Of a stretch of 64,000 bases of DNA, positions 1-15,451 are shown piece by piece. The first letter of the stretch is position 1. Every line of letters begins with the position of its first letter. The DNA comes from Luscinia megarhynchos (Eukaryota; Chordata; Aves; Passeriformes; Turdidae), in contig JAPFBE010000002.1 in the NCBI GenBank assembly GCA_034336665.1, forward strand, positions 17,090,906-17,154,905. The letters run 5' to 3'. Made by a program: the position numbers and the translations under genes. A model generated the notes under the pieces. That model was given only the letters and a program-made list of their open reading frames with translations, was not told the DNA's origin and did no database searches.

Positions 1-3000
1 TCCCATGCAAGGCCAGGCAGAAGTGGAACACTGGGGCATGCCATGCCCAGGAGTTTTGTTTGTTGTTGGTTTTTTTTTTTTTTTTGTTTGTTTTTTGCTC
101 CATGCAGTTCCCTATCATTTGCTCACAGGTCACATGTCCTTCTCATCATGTTGCTGAGCAGAGACTCATCTGCAGCAAGGTGACCACAGTCCTTCCTCTC
201 CCCAAATCTGTCCTTACCCATGCAGAATCAGTGGTATCTGCAGGGATAATGGTAGATGAAGAACCAGGCATGACTGAAGGTGTTAGCTAATTTATTAATG
301 TGGGAGGATGCTGTTTACTGTACATCAGCTAGCACTGAAACAACTGATTTTTCCATCGGTATTAATGTTTCTTGCTGGAGGGGTGAATCTTGCTGTGTGC
401 CATGTCCTCCTAACTGGTTTTAGAACATGTTCTTTCCCATGCAATGGTTCCAAAGTTTGGGGGTGTTTGCACAGCAGGGAAACATGCTCAAAGCTGCTGT
501 AATCTCATTTGAACTCTGTAAAAACATATGGATGTGATCTTGTGATTAAAAATAAAGTTTCCTCTAAACAGGTTCCTGGGGAAGTATTCGTCTGTTCTGC
601 AAAGGGATTGCAGTTAATTCTAACTAAGGAACACTTTAAAACTATTAGGAGAGAGTAATTTTAGCAGTTCTACAGATGATTAAAAAGTCATTTTCTAAAA
701 TATTCTCACTGGAGATTTTTTTCTTTTCTTAAAGAAAACATTTAATTGCTCCAATCAACCATAGCTACTTGCTGCTCATGATGTAATTTGTATACAAGGT
801 ATACAGTAATTTTTCATATTTGATTAGGAATGTATTCCCTATAGTTCCTATCATGCACCTTTAATTGACTATAACTCACTCCTCATTAAAGAAAGAAGGA
901 CTACAGTAAGATGGAGAAGGGGAACACTGGTTTTGCAGTAACATGACCTGGTACACTTGGTGATGTCCCTCTGATAAAAACTGCTTCTATTATTTTTCCA
1001 CTCCTGTGACACCAACAGTGGAGTTTCCATCTGACAGTTAGGTGAGGCCAGCTTTGATTTTAGTTCCAGAATTTGCATGGACATCACCCACTTGTGTACT
1101 AAAAAACCAGTCTCTCTGATAAGCAGAAGAAATTCTGACCAGCAAATGCCACCAACACATGACAACACTTGAAATGTTAAATAGTTTAAGTGGTCCAAGA
1201 ATGTGAGTCCTTTTCCCATCCTTGATGCTGAAGTTAGGCATCTCTACTACATAGCAAAGAAGGCTTTTTCCAACACTCCACTCCTTGAAGATGTGACATG
1301 GTAAGTAACAGTAGAGTCCATGCATTTTAATGTGTTTCTAACACGCTGTCTAAGCCCTCAGTTCTTCCTGATAACTTATCTTCAGGTCTTGGATGAGTAG
1401 TGACACAGGCAAATCAGGTACCCAGCCAATGTGCAGCATGCTGGCAGTCTTGCCTGTCTTTAGATTCTGCTTGTGCAATAAATCCAGCAAGCAATATGAC
1501 AGTAGTTATGGGTGAGTGGTGTATATAGAAAGACAGCTAGGCTCTGTAGCTTCCTCCTGGGATAAACAGCTTCTTTTCATTATCAAAAGCAATCCCAGCA
1601 AGCAAGTGCCACTACAGGGTTTTGAGGTTCATTTAGTATCAAGAGTCTGTACTACCTTGTGTCCCATCCATGGGAGGCACCATTTAGTGGTGTCTTACCA
1701 TCCATCGCTTCTTTCTGTAAATCTTTTCCTCACTAGAATAGACCCAGACACATTTGCTGTGGTATAACCCTGAATGCTCTTTTTTTCTTTATTCCTTGAG
1801 GGAATTGTTTAGTCCTAAGGACCATGATAGCAACACTGAGCTGCCCACAGTGGAGTAGTTCTGTAAATGTCATTGCTGTGAAGAAATAGCCACCAGTAAC
1901 TTACAACCACTGGATCAATCACTAGGACCAATCTAAAATTACTTATTTTCAAGGACTGAAATCCCAGCTTTCTCTTTTCAGCATTTTGAATTTTCAGACC
2001 TTATAAGATAGCCCACTGAAACTCAAAACTTCAGCATGTTTTCTCCAAGAGTTTTCTTGGAAGTTTTGAAAGCTGAAGCATTTTTGTTTTCTTTACAACA
2101 GTTCCCAGGAGCACCTGTCAAGGACTGGGTACTCTGGTATCATAAAAATATGAAACAACAGAGTGCCTGTAAGCAAAAAACAGCCACAGTTCAGAGCAGC
2201 AGAGCACTGGCAGTGGCTTGTTGGGCTCTCCCTGGTGGTGCCCAGAATGCTTGGTTAGGCCTTTGAACTATGGAAAAAAGAGACCTGATGCTGCCCAGAT
2301 TATTCCACAGCATGCCTGGCCTTGCCAAGCACAGACTGCAGCTTCCTCTTCACTTGTAACCTTGGGCTGGAAGCAGTCACGGTGCTCCTGCTGATGCCCC
2401 AAAGTCTATCCACCTTCTCAGATTTCTTGAACTCTTTCCCTACATGCAGCAACCTGTCTGTTCTCCAGGTGGTTCCCTAAGAGGAGCAGTGTCCACACCT
2501 GTGTGGCTGTGACCGTGGCTGAGCTTCTGCTGACACAAACAACATCATTGAGTCACCACAGAACACTGACCTCACCCAGGATGACTTGTAGCTTCAGCTA
2601 CAGAGGACTCATTGTTCTGTAATATTAAAATCTGGCAATTTGCTGTGACAAACAAATAGTTCATTTGTATAACTATTTAGTAGCTCCAGTTTTCTCCCTG
2701 AAAATCAAATACTTAGTTTCATGACTCCTCTAATTCCTTTTGTTTGGCTTGAACTGCTGAATCTACACCGTTCCCCAAACTTTCCAGTCATGGTCCCTTG
2801 CCAAACCTTCCATGTGACCTCACCAAACAGTCATGCCTTCCCTTTACACCTAGACATCTATTGCTCTTCACATCAGCTAATTTTGCCCTCACAAGAGCTG
2901 TAGATGCATACCTGACTACATATACTCCTATGGAAAAGAAAGAGTGGAATTTAACAGGGTGATAGTTGTCTCTCTAACACTGGTTGTGCTATCTGTGACC

Positions 3001-3093
3001 AAGGCTCTGTGTAGCTATCCTGAGATGGTAAATTTTCTGCCTGTTTTCTCATCTATGAGAAACATTTCCTGAAAGCCCAGTATTACAGTAACT
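1..3093. other. gene-free AT-rich DNA, left edge
   Basis: No supportable gene. Open frames here are at most 116 codons, lie on both strands in overlapping positions, and have no recognisable domain or coding-like composition. A T16 run lies at 70-85. The stretch at about 2,270-2,600 is somewhat richer in G+C, but I cannot assign it to a gene or repeat family. Confidence 0.6.
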
Positions 3094-3111
3094 AAAAAAA
3101 AAAAAAAAAAA
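3094..3111. repeat. A18 homopolymer
   Basis: Eighteen consecutive A. No recognisable retroposon body lies upstream on the + strand, so I treat it as a simple repeat rather than a retroposon tail. Confidence 0.85.
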
Positions 3112-6100
3112 TCTCCTTTTAAGGAATGGAGGGTTGCCTGGCCAGTGTGAGGTGAGTCCTGAGGAAGCATTGCAGAGGGGTGAGAAGAAAGGAAGGTGTC
3201 CCAGACACCTCGTTGAGACCCACCTGAGGGGTGACCTCAGGTAGACATAACAGAGAACCTCTGCTCACAAGTGTCACCTGCCTTCTGTAAGTAAGGATGC
3301 AAGGACACACAAATTGATATTGGTAATTATTGTGTCCCTTTTTTGCTTTTTCAGTCTTCTGTTTTATCAGGAACATTAATAAATGCTTCCAGTACATTTA
3401 TAGTTATCAGTTTTCTACACTCATGAATCTAAACAACTCTTAAAATAATCTGTTAAAATCCATCCCTGGGGAAAAATGTGCTAAACCAATCTTGCAATTA
3501 AAAAAATATTTTAAAACATCATTTGATCTCAAAATGTTACATGTTGTTCATGTATATTAGCTCATTTCTGACCTAGGATTGGGTCATGGGGATGGGCATT
3601 GGTTTGTTTCATTATCTGAAAACCCAAATTTTTCAGATTTGTGCCAAGATATACACTTTCCATTTCTCTAATTCTAGCACTCAACATCACATCCAACAAA
3701 AGGCTGAGTATAGCCAGAGACTGTTCTGATTTACAGTTGGTGTCTCTGGTTGTGGCTTTCCAGTTGTTTATGTGAATGCAGGCCTGGGAGTAAAGTCATT
3801 ATGCCAGCTGGACCCTCTGCCTCTTCCAGAAAGGGCTGAGGGTTGATACAGGGTTCTGATATCAGTCTGTCTCAAATGATGGCATCACTAAGAAATCCCA
3901 GAAGGCAGCTCTGTTCTGACAGTGCCCCCTTGCCATGCTCTAAACCACTGTTGGAGTTCTATCTCAATTGAGGAAGTGAATTGGAGCAGGAAGGTTTTGG
4001 CTATCTGGGGATGCATTTTCACACAAAGTCTCCCTGGGTGTACAGCTCTCTGAATTTTTGTTGTAATTCACAGAAATCATCAGGTTCAACCGAAAAGAAA
4101 GCTGTGTTATAGCAAGGGGAAAAAAAAAGACAGATCAGGTAATGAAACAGAAATAAAATTCAAAATAATTTCACTTAAAAAAGTTTAAATGCTTCCACAC
4201 ATCTCAGGCTCAATGTGGAAACTTGACAGCCAAATATTAAACAGTACACCATCTCACTGAATTTTATGCCATTATAGTAACAATATCATTAAACTTGATA
4301 TAGTTTTCTTTTAAATTTCAATGGAACATATTGCCTGATCTTTTCATAAAAATGACCTTTGGGAACCATAGAAATCTAGACATTTCTTTATTTATGCTGC
4401 TGCATCAGCTAATACTTCCAGTCAGAAGCTATCTTGGAAAGCATATGAAGCCCTTATATGATCCAGTAATATTGTGAGGTAAGTGCTGCATTAGAACATT
4501 TTAAACTAACAAGCAGAAAGCTTTCTCCTATGAAATTACTTGATGTGTTTCTGTGAACAAGATAGTGCCAATGGAACTGTAATCTTTTGCAAATATTTCT
4601 CTATACTTTTCATTCTATACTGGAAATTTATACCTGTTTTTTTCTGTCTTACAAACTTTTTTTTATAATATATATTTTCACAAAGTAACAGAAAGGCATA
4701 TATATGTGTCTAGTCTAAACAAGCCATTATTCATTTTTAAAAAAACCAGACAAAACATTTTTGATGGCTTTCCATTGTATATGGTAATGTAAATTATTAC
4801 TTTAAATAGTACTATAACATATAATATTACTATATTGATTTTCAATGTTGATAGAATTTTATAGATAGCTGCATTTTCTGAGAACTGTCCAATAGACAGG
4901 AAGCTCTAAATGAATCAGGAAATCTTGAAGCCTGGGCTTAATCTAGTCTTCCCACTGACTTTCTTCAAAGGACATAGCTTTAAAAATAATAAAAAAATTA
5001 CATACATCAGTTTGGAGTTAATGAGGAGAATAAGCTTAAAGAACAGTTTGTGCTTCAAACGTCTTCTTTGTGAATGATGTGAATATTTCAAAATCAGGTA
5101 GTATTTGAAAATCTAAGCTGTATTCACAAATGGCCAAGGCTCCAAAATTCACAGGCAACTTCTGAGAAAATAGATTTTAAAATGCTGGTCTGTAAATCCT
5201 TTTCAAATCACATCTTAAAAGAAACCCAGCTCAGTATTCAGAAAGTTGGGAAAATGGAAAATTATGAGAAAAATTGTGTCTTACTGTCAAACATTCATCA
5301 AGTGAGGAGAAGAAAACATTAGAAAAGAGAAAAATTATCACATCTATACTGTTTTTAAAGCAAGTCAGGAGTAACAAAGGGATTGCATTCTGTATAAAGC
5401 ATTGCAGTGTGGATTTGAATAAGAATAAATAAACACCATAGATACATAAAAATTAAATTTATTTTTTGTCAGAATTGATCTACTAATTTAGAATAAATAT
5501 GCCCTACAGAGGTTGCTTTCTAACTTTCCAAGTGGCAGAACAACTAGGAACAGTACTGACTAAACTTAATGTATGACTCCTCTAATGACTTCTCTATTTC
5601 TTTACTGCATTTAAAAAATTTAGTGGAACTTAGTATCAAGATAAATCTAATATACATTTCTAAGAGGATCAAGGAAATAATTGACTTGTTGCTAGAATTT
5701 TCCTTCATGATTGTCTTGAATTGTATCAGTGACCAGAAATGGAATGTACTCTGCTGGACTTCTGAGTAGAAAACTGAATTTCTTAGAGGATAAAAAAGGA
5801 CAATTTCTTTTTTTCACTTATATTCCAGGATTTCCAGATATGTGATTCTTTGTTCACAATCTCAGTTACATCAGTGTAATAAAAGGCAGTTATATGTATA
5901 CTATTTTCCACAATGTATTTTGACATCTTTATGTACTTTTTGGCCAGGATCTTTGTTAGCACAAAAAAAGCTAATTCATTTCACTGACAACAGCATAGTG
6001 TTTGATTAAATCTTATTTAACAGCAAGTCATTATCTTATTGCTGACCTAAGCTCACTGGGAGAGTCAGGTCAGGCTAGGAATTTAGAGATCTGAGGTATA

Positions 6101-9100
6101 TAAACAGTTGTAAATATAATCCTGCAGAAATATGTATGAATATGTAAACCAAACCACAATTTTCAGATAACACTAAGAACATATCACTGTATGTCAGATC
6201 CATCCAAAATTAAGCCCTTGGATCAAATAGATTGCACCTGCTTACCTTGGAATTAACCTTAGGGCAGGACATCAATGAGAGTAGGCAGAGGTGATGTTTG
6301 GCTCTGCTAATGGTGAAATGGAATGCTGAGTATCCCTCCATTTTTTAACAGAATGGGCCAAATGCTGCCCTTGGTTACACTCCCAGGCCTCAGATAACAT
6401 GAGTATAATTGAAAGCAGTTTTGGTTCAATATTTCTTGTATTTTAGAAGCTATGGAGCAATCAAGCAATATGACCTTTTAGTGGTCCACCAAAGAATCAA
6501 GTTCTGTTCTGTATGGGATCCAGACTAATCAATATCCTATTATGATCACAGCCTGTTTGAGGTGGTTTTTTTTAGATTTTTTTTTTTTTACAACTGAGAC
6601 ACATTGGGAATAGCTTGGACAAAATATTTCTCCCTGCAGCAGCTGAGACTTGGCAGATTCACAAACTATTAGTGTGTTAAATCTATGCTTTTCAATAAAA
6701 TGACATGAGTGTTTAAGCTGTATTGTACAATGTAGTGCAAACAAACCCAGGCTTAACTCATTCAAGCACTCCTCATTAAGCCGAATCTCCAAACAACATC
6801 CACAATGAGAGAGAGTTTAGAATGATACACCAGTCCTTATGCACTAATAAATACATAAAAATAACAAGCTCATACTAACTTGTCAGGTATAGTAGGGGTT
6901 TAACCATCAGAAGCATAGGATAAAGTTCTTATTGGTACAGGGTCTAATTTTTCTCTTGGATGACAGAATTGGCTGAAGGAAGTCTGAACCACACAAGAAG
7001 CCAATAGCATTCCTGTGAGTCAGGATATCATCCACCATTTTCAAGCACAGGGATGATTGATAGCTTCTTTGACTTGCAGAAATACAGGGTGGGACCCTGG
7101 GGTGAGATCTCACCATTGAAGCTCCTCAGCATGGTCAGACTTCCACTGGTGAGAGCAGTGCACAATAAGGATGGCACTACAGGTGTGCCTGAGCACACAT
7201 GCTGCATACATGTTGATGAGAAGAAGGAAAAAAAGCACTGGGCCTGTTCTTACTTCACAAGACTGTCTCAAAGGAAGTGAGGCCAGATTGTCTCCATATG
7301 GACTCATCTGTATTTCAGATCACAAATAAGGAGGGAAAAGCACAAACCCTACCCAAGGCTTACTTTTCCTTCAGAATGGGTTTGTTTTCTTAAAACAAAA
7401 TAGCCACAGCTTTATTCTTAAAATCAGTAATGAATTAAAGCCAGGTCATAGTTCTTTGGTTTTTAGGATGAACATTTCTGAGGAGTAAATCTCTAGTGGA
7501 CTTGTAGGTCAGAATGACACACAGTTTCACTTGTGTTCACATCCCTGTAAAGCTTGCATGTGTGCACTTTACTGCTTAAAACTGTTACACCGGCCATCAT
7601 GGAAACAGAGGGGTGAAGGATAAGAGCAGTGTTTAACTTCCAAGTTGTTCTGAAGTGAAGGGGGTGTGGGCAGGGTCCTGCATTGCCACGTTCCTGCAGC
7701 AATGTGATGCTGCACGGGGGACACACAGCAGTGAGGAGCTGGAGCCTGTTGTCACCCAGTGAGACCTCTTGGGTTTGAGTTTCTCTGCAGTGGCTACAGC
7801 AGGCCATGAAGAAAAAAAATGGTAGGTGTAAAGGGCTTTTATTGAAACTTCATGCTGCACAATATTTAATATGCCTTTCCTTGGATACCTGTTTGGAATA
7901 AAGAAAGAATCTCTAGAGTCCCTCAAACTACTATGTGAACTTGGTAATGTGCTAAAGTAAATGTACGAAACAGCATATTTCTTATTTATTTATTTTTACA
8001 CACACATAGAGTAGGCCAGGAAAACTGTAGTATATAATTCTGTATTCTGCATCTGCTTGATTGCTCTTTGCTATGCTAATGAAAAACTAATTGTATTTGA
8101 CTTTCCTGTTTGCAGAAGGCAAGCGTACTTTTTATAAGAGTGAGCCGAATTTTTCAAAAATGCTTTAACTCCTTTTGGAGTCAAAACCATGCATCCCTAA
8201 GGCCATGGCTTGAGACCTGGTAAGGCATGAGCTATGTATACATCCTTGAAACTGAAATAATGGGAGGTCTGTAACTGTTGTGGGATGAACACATTGGCTC
8301 TAAGTATCTAAATGAAGCTGACCTTTTACATACTAATGTTTCATTGCTGCTAATAAAAAAAACCCTACTTTTTCAGAGGCAGGAGTAGAAAGAAATATTA
8401 CTAATAATTTAGTAAGATCTATGTATTCTCACTGCAATGAAATGAGAAAGGTCAAATTTTCTCTCCTATCCCTTTTTTTTTGTATTCTCTAACTTCTCAC
8501 CCATCTTTGTTGTACTAATGAAATTAAGATATCCTTCATGATATAACTGTGAGCTAGGGGGATCTAAATTACCTTCATCTGGCATCATTCCAGTATACTA
8601 TAAATGAAGTAATTGTCCTTGACTATAAAATTTGCATTTTCAAGACTTAATTGCTATCATTACATCTTTTTGTAATTCTATTAATTTAACTGAATGGAGC
8701 ATTTGGTTTTATGGTAAAAAATTTGCATTAAAACATTGTACATCTAAATAGAATTTTAATATTTGTGTCAAAAGCTCAGTACAGTTGTCCCACAGGACCT
8801 AAACAATTTCAGAAGAGAATAGGAAGCAGTCACACTTTAGGACAACAAACAGGTTTCCCTTTGGTGAATATTAATAAAACTTGCTGTAACAGACTTCACG
8901 TGCTGAAAATCACTCCTGCCTGATGTCTATGAAAGTTTTGTTAATCTACAAATTCCATACCACAATTCTTAACAGGAAATGTATTTGCCCAGGTACAGGA
9001 CAGGTAGGATGTATGTTCTGTCAGGAAATAAACTTTTTCTTTTTCTTCCTTTCTTTATTCTTTTCTGACAGAGCAAGGTACTTTGGTCAAAGACCATGGA

Positions 9101-12100
9101 CAAATGGCTAAAGCAGTGTGAGGGCCCTGAAGTGGCTGAATACACTGCAATTGCAATGATTCCCTGTGCATTTTTTTATACATAGGGCTCAGTGGTAAGC
9201 TAAGACTGTGTTACCAAGCACACACAATTTGAAACTGGGTCCATCTTCTTGCAGTGAATTTATGTGGTGCTTGGGAACTGTGACTCTCATTAGGTCTTTG
9301 GAGGTGTTTAAGCCACTGGAGCCCTTGGGAAGTAAGTACCTTGTGGGTTTAGGGTCCCATGAAGGCAGCACTCCAGGCACTACAAGAAACAACTAACATG
9401 TGGATGAGTAAACTTTGTTTCATGTTGATCAGAAAAGTCTATGCTATTTTCCATTTTGTGTTAACAAACACCATTGAGTTGTCTAACATATTATTTATGC
9501 AAGTAATCAAGATGGATTGGCTTCACATTGAATATGTGTGTGGGGTTTTTAATTCTTTTGTTTGTTTGTTTTTGTTTTCCTTTTTGTTTTGTTAGCTCTT
9601 TGGTTTTTAATTTTTTTTAACATATGAATAATATTTCACAAGAGGTAGAGTATGTTAGTGACAGAAATCTCATTAACTGCTCTTAATATATGTTGTTTTT
9701 ACTGGACTTCATAGTCATTGTGTAATTAAGCTTCACAACTTGCTTGTGAAGCAGAAAAGATGAAAGATGTCTCCATGAAAGAGATTTATAGGATGGTGAA
9801 ATTAAAGACAGATTTCTGAAAGTGTATAGGTACCACTTTTTGTTGGTTTTGGTGCCTAAATACCTCTGAGGGCCCAAAGCTCTTGCAAAGCTGTGCAGTG
9901 AGACACTGGTACCAGGCTAGACCCAAACCTGGGAGCACGGGGTGAAGTCTTTATTTGAGATCATGGTTTCTGGGCAAGTGCCACAGTGTGTTTGCCTTCT
10001 GTCCTTGTCTCTTGAGTGGGAATCACACTTACTTTGTAAGCTGTGTGATGGCTCAGGGTAGGCTGGAAATGCAATATAGAAGTCATAAGAGCAGCTAACT
10101 TGGTTATTCTACAGCCATCTGTATATGCATCGTTTCTATGGGGGTGTTGGCCTTTATCAGAAAAACTTCAGCATCACAGATGGGGGACGAAGGACTTGCA
10201 AGAGTTTTAGTTCAGTGCTGAATCTCCCAGACCTACAAATATCAGCTCCACTGTGCCACTGGAGTCTTCTCTGTTGTTCTAGGCATGTGCACAGGGTATG
10301 AAGGCTCACAGGGGATCTGCTGTACACAAAGACTGCATTTTTTCCACTTCAGGGAGGATCCTGTGTATGTTCTTTCTTAACGGGTGAATTTCATTTGATG
10401 TGAACATTATGTTAAGGCTGAATTTCTAGGCAGATTATATGATAGTGCATTAAAAGAAAAAAATCTAACCCATCCCACCATCAACAAAAAAAAACCAAAT
10501 CCAAAACAAAACACATATTCTTTGAAAAAATCCAGGTCTAGCTGTTAGCGTCAATTACTTCAAACACCTACTGACTTTTCTGGCACATCTATCTCATTGA
10601 ATCTTGGAAGTGATTTTATGTGCTCTAAGCATTTGATCACATAATCAGCTTCTGCATAGCAATGCAAAGGATCCTGAGCATTGTCCTGGCAGATAGTCAA
10701 GTCAGACCTGACACAGAAACAAACATAAGGGAACAATTGTTGTCAAGACACATTGCATCACTTTGCATGCTAAAGCATTTGCTCTGGTAATCCACCATGC
10801 TGACGTGTCCCTCTGCTGATGCCATCTGAGCAGGGACTGTATCCTCAAAGTTGACATGTGCATCACATTACAGCAGTGATTTTGTTATATATCATTGGGA
10901 TAATGGATATTCAGAAAATATTCATAATCTTGAAAGGTGGCTTGAATCCACAGATCTCATCCATGTTCTGGTGACTCAGAGCATTTTGGAAACTCATTTT
11001 ATAACATCTCACGCTGGCTTGGGCAAAGGCAAAGTAAACAGTCGCCTAGGGCAGCAGACTTGGGAGAGAGGCAGTCCAGGTCTCCTTCCCTTCTTGCTCT
11101 CTGCTGACAGCAACAGGAATACAATCCTTTAACCTGTGTCTCCACTATCTTTCCCACTCCCCTTTCCAATTTAATTCTTATGGAAGTCTAAAGATTATCT
11201 TTTTGCCTTCTCCCTGTCTCTTTTTCTTATTCACTCTCTCTCTAAACTGCTACTGGTTTCACCTAGATTTTCTGCTCCAGGGAAATTCCACTGTTTTCTA
11301 TTTGGGCTGTTCCAGGACTGTGAGAGGGCTCCTTGTCCCCTCCAAGTCTCACATTTCTTTCTGCAGACAGCTATTTGTTACTTATTATTTGCCACCCTTG
11401 CTGAACAGCCTCAGCTGTCCTCAGGTTTATGGTAGAATAAGCTATGTGAGTAACACAATCCTGTGTAAAAGTCTACCAGATCATTTGCCTGTTGGCAGCT
11501 ATTGCTTTAAAAGACCTTTTTGATATTGAGGAAAAATCCAGATAGCTGTAGCAAATTTTGCTGCATTGCTTATGACTCATGAGATTAAATGAGACAAAAA
11601 GTAAGATGGTGTCAGCATGTTACTGAATCCCTGGAAAGGTGCGGCTTGCTCTGTCAGTAATGCTAGTCATGCAACATAAAATTAGATTGCAGAATTCATC
11701 GCCATGGGATGTTATAGAAGCCAAAAGGCATAATCGTCTTCAAAAGGGAATTAGGAAAATTGTTCCATCAACGACTGTCAAATGCAGTTATCTAGATGCA
11801 GCATCAAGCAAGGAAACCCCTAAAACACAGGTTGCTGGGAGCTATTTGGCTGTAGCCGTGCAAGGATCACCCTCTGCATGGGTGAGAACAGTTCCTGTTC
11901 GAACTGTGTTGAAACTGATCTTGCAGTCTCTCTCATGCCTCGTGGTTAAGGTGAGCTGCTCTGGACTTAGTCATCTGAAAGTTAATGTCGTTTGAAAGTG
12001 AAGTTAGAGGAAGCCTGTTCCAAGTGGCAGCTACTCCTGTCTGTGTTCAAAACACTTAAGGATGAGATAAATTGCCTAGATTAAGTGTCCCGTACTTATG

Positions 12101-15100
12101 ACTTATACTTTTGTCCATTAAGCTTGATGGCTTTGTCTGTAAAAATGAGCAGAGTTCAAAAAGGAGTTTGTTTTTCCAAGCAAGAAAGCAAGACCTCAGA
12201 TAGTCTGTGTGGGTGCTGTTTATACCTGTACTGGGTTCTTCCGCATGGATTTATTTTTCTCCTGTCTCAAAGCTTTGGATTGCCTTAACTTGCTCGACTT
12301 GGCCAATTCCACCTCCTTCTGGCATACATGGCATGCACTAATTCCCTCAACCTATACTGCAAGAAGCTCAGAGGTGTGCCACCATTTTAAAATGACAAAG
12401 CAGCAATCTTCCTTTAGGAGTAGTGCAAGTTTCTGAAATCAGTAATTTGACAAGCTGTGGCAATTTGACAAGTTATGGCAGAAGTCTCTTGCACATCAGT
12501 GTATACACAACTACCATACATAAGAGAGCAGCAGATCCTTCACCCATTTGACTCGTTATTTTTGCCTAAGGAAGGGGAGCTCACATATATAGGCATATGT
12601 TTGTTAGGGTTTTTTGCTGCACTCATTGCCTCAATCCCTACTGGCAACGGTTGTTATCAAGACAATCTTGTGAAGGGAAGCAAGGAACTGTGAGTAATTT
12701 GCTTAGTGTGAGGCCAGACATGATGGTTTTTGCTTATTGCTCTTAAAGTCTTAATTAGCACAATACTCACACTAAGTGTTGAGATCTCTTCAGGAGTCAG
12801 AAAGGTGGTGCTGGTGGTGCCTTGGCAGAGGGTTTAGAAAGAATGGGGGAAAGCTTGTAAGGTGACAAAAAATACACTGACAGATGGCAATGACTATGTT
12901 CTGTTTGTTTAATGCTCTTCAGGTAGATCTCAAGAAGGCTCAGTAAAAGTATGACTGAGGATAAAACGTGCCCTGGTGTCACTAGAGCTAATAACAGCTT
13001 GAGAGTGTCTTTAGGCACAAGGAGGATTTTGAACCACACATGCCAGTGGGGTTCTAGTAGGACCTTTGCTTGGGAGAGGTTCAACCAGGGTTTAAGGTTC
13101 AAGCAGACAAGGCTGCAGGCAACATAAGTGGTACAAGGAAACATTGCCTTTTTATGACATCCAGTACCTAACTGTGTTCACTGTTTCTGGGAAAGCTGCA
13201 TTTTTTGTGCTCAGTCTGAGACTTCAGTGGGATTGGTGTCTCACATTTTTCTTTCTTAGCCTGTTCTCTATTCAATTAAGTAGAAATTGGACTCAGTATT
13301 TATTCTTATTTAAGAAATAAGTATCTGTGGATACACATCTCTAAAATAAACCTCCAAACATTGGAAAGCTTATCTTTCATTAACTGTATGTTTATGTATA
13401 TATGTCTTTTTTCTGTTATTTTCTGATGTCTTAAAAATTTTCTTATAGAGAAGTGATAGGGTTTTAGCTGATAATTCATCAGGTAGTGAATTGGACTTTG
13501 ACAGAGACTCAGCAAAGAGCCTCTGGATGTAAAAATGAAACTGATGGTGTGAAAATACTTGTGTCCTAACCACTGGATACAAGCTGCAAAAATCCAGGTT
13601 GCTGAGCAATGTCTATTTTGAAAAGTAAGAACACAGTGAAGTACAACAAGCCCTGTAGTCCAAGTGCCTTCTCTGCCTCTTGGAGTCTGTTAACTGCTGT
13701 AGCTGAGATTTAGATCAATTACACTGCATATTGCAGAGATCATGTGTTTTGCTGACAGACAGGCTTGTATCCTACTCACTCTCATCCATCTCAGTCACAT
13801 TAGCAGCTTCAAAGGTATTAAGGAGTGAGCAAGCCTGACCTTCTTCTCAGCCTCAAATGACCTTGGGGATTTTTTTTTTTGGTGTATGTTTGTGTGTGTG
13901 GATAAGAGACAGCAGGTGAGTCTATGTAGACACTATTAGTAAAGCTGCATGGCTCTGCAAGAATTTCACATTTTGAATGCAAAATAGAATCTCTGAGAAG
14001 GTGTTTGTAGGTGCACACTTTTCAGTCCTTGATATTGACCTGCAGAGTTAAGCTCCTCATGAGAATTTAGTAGTTGTGGAAATGGTTAGGCTCAAACAGA
14101 AACAAACATCAATTTTTCTAGCTCCTCTTTAGGTGTTCAATCTGAAACTATTTCTAAACAAAACTTTTTTTTTGTATTAAATGTAATTTTCTTAATATTC
14201 TCTTCCCATAACATTTTGGTTTAACAGCTAAGGCAGAAAATTGACACACATTTAATGTTGGTACTTTAGAAAAAGAAATGTACTTGGCTTCTGGAAATGT
14301 CTGTACATTCATTTCAAGTTGTAGAAACACCAAACAAATATTTTTTTAATCCATTAATGGCTTAGCCCCATTTCCTGAAGTTTTCCTCTCATGTATGCTG
14401 GAGGTTTTTTCCATCTCTCACTGTGCTCAATTTATTATTGTTACAGCTTAGAGTTTTCTTCCTCAGCTGCCAGTTTGTCAGTTTTGATCAAGTGTTAAAA
14501 TGAAAGCAAGCATAAGCATCAATTACCAAAAATTACATAGTCAGTTTACATAGTCATTAGAAGAGAGATTTTTCTCTCAATGCATACCAGATATAAATTG
14601 TAACTGGTCAGTGAGTTGTCTGTATACTCATTGTCACATCTGAAATCTAACAGTTAGGTTGGGTAATCCAGTATTCACCTGCCAGGCATGGAGTTCTTGC
14701 AGTATATGAGCAATACCTTTAAATCTTTTAATAGTGGAGGTTATTCAAAATATTTCAAGTACCATCTTTTCCTCAGGAACAATTTTTCAGTCCCTTCTCC
14801 ATAGGAAGATTATAATCTTGGGTTACATGATCTTCTCCTTGAAATTATTTTGCATTTTCTTCTCTCCCTCTCCCTTCACTTTATTTTTTCCTGAACAAAA
14901 TGATGTGTACTCTACAAAATTGAAGTGAAAAAAAATTAGAACCAGCACCATCACACTGTAATTACTTTTAATTTTACTACCATGAAACAAAATATTTTCT
15001 TTGTTATGGAAAAAAATAATGAAACTTTTGACACTTTAGAATTTTCTTTTCACTTAAAAGTTAGGGGAAATACTTTTTCACAACTCATAATTTTTTTCAG

Positions 15101-15240
15101 TGTATAATCTGATTTCCTTTATGGTATGAAAATGATTTGTAGACGAGCATATACTCTCCATTAGAAATATAAAAAGTAAGTGGGGTAAACTGACAGTTCT
15201 CAAGGTTTTTTAAGTCACTATAAAGATTTCTGTTTGTCCC
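3112..15240. other. gene-free AT-rich DNA
   Basis: Twelve kilobases without a supportable gene. Open frames are short, scattered over both strands and compositionally random. The moderately GC-rich patches (7.6-7.8 kb, 11.6-12.0 kb) show no protein family, paired splice sites or repeat signature that I can name. A GTAAGT follows at 4,481, but all three frames upstream of it are closed between the nearest acceptor-like AG and the donor, so I do not call an exon. Confidence 0.55.
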
Positions 15241-15451
15241 CCCACTAATTTGTAGGGTATACACTACGGATATCCTTGTTGCAAAGCATTCTTAACCCAC
15301 TCTAGAAACGTGAGGTTTCCTTCACGTTGAAATATGCTGAAATTTCTAAGAACTATATTAAAATGCTTCTTCTGCAGTCTGTTTGGCCCATGCCAGTTGG
15401 GTGTGCCCAGTTGGGTACAGACTGATCTGTCGAGAGGGAACAAAAACCAAG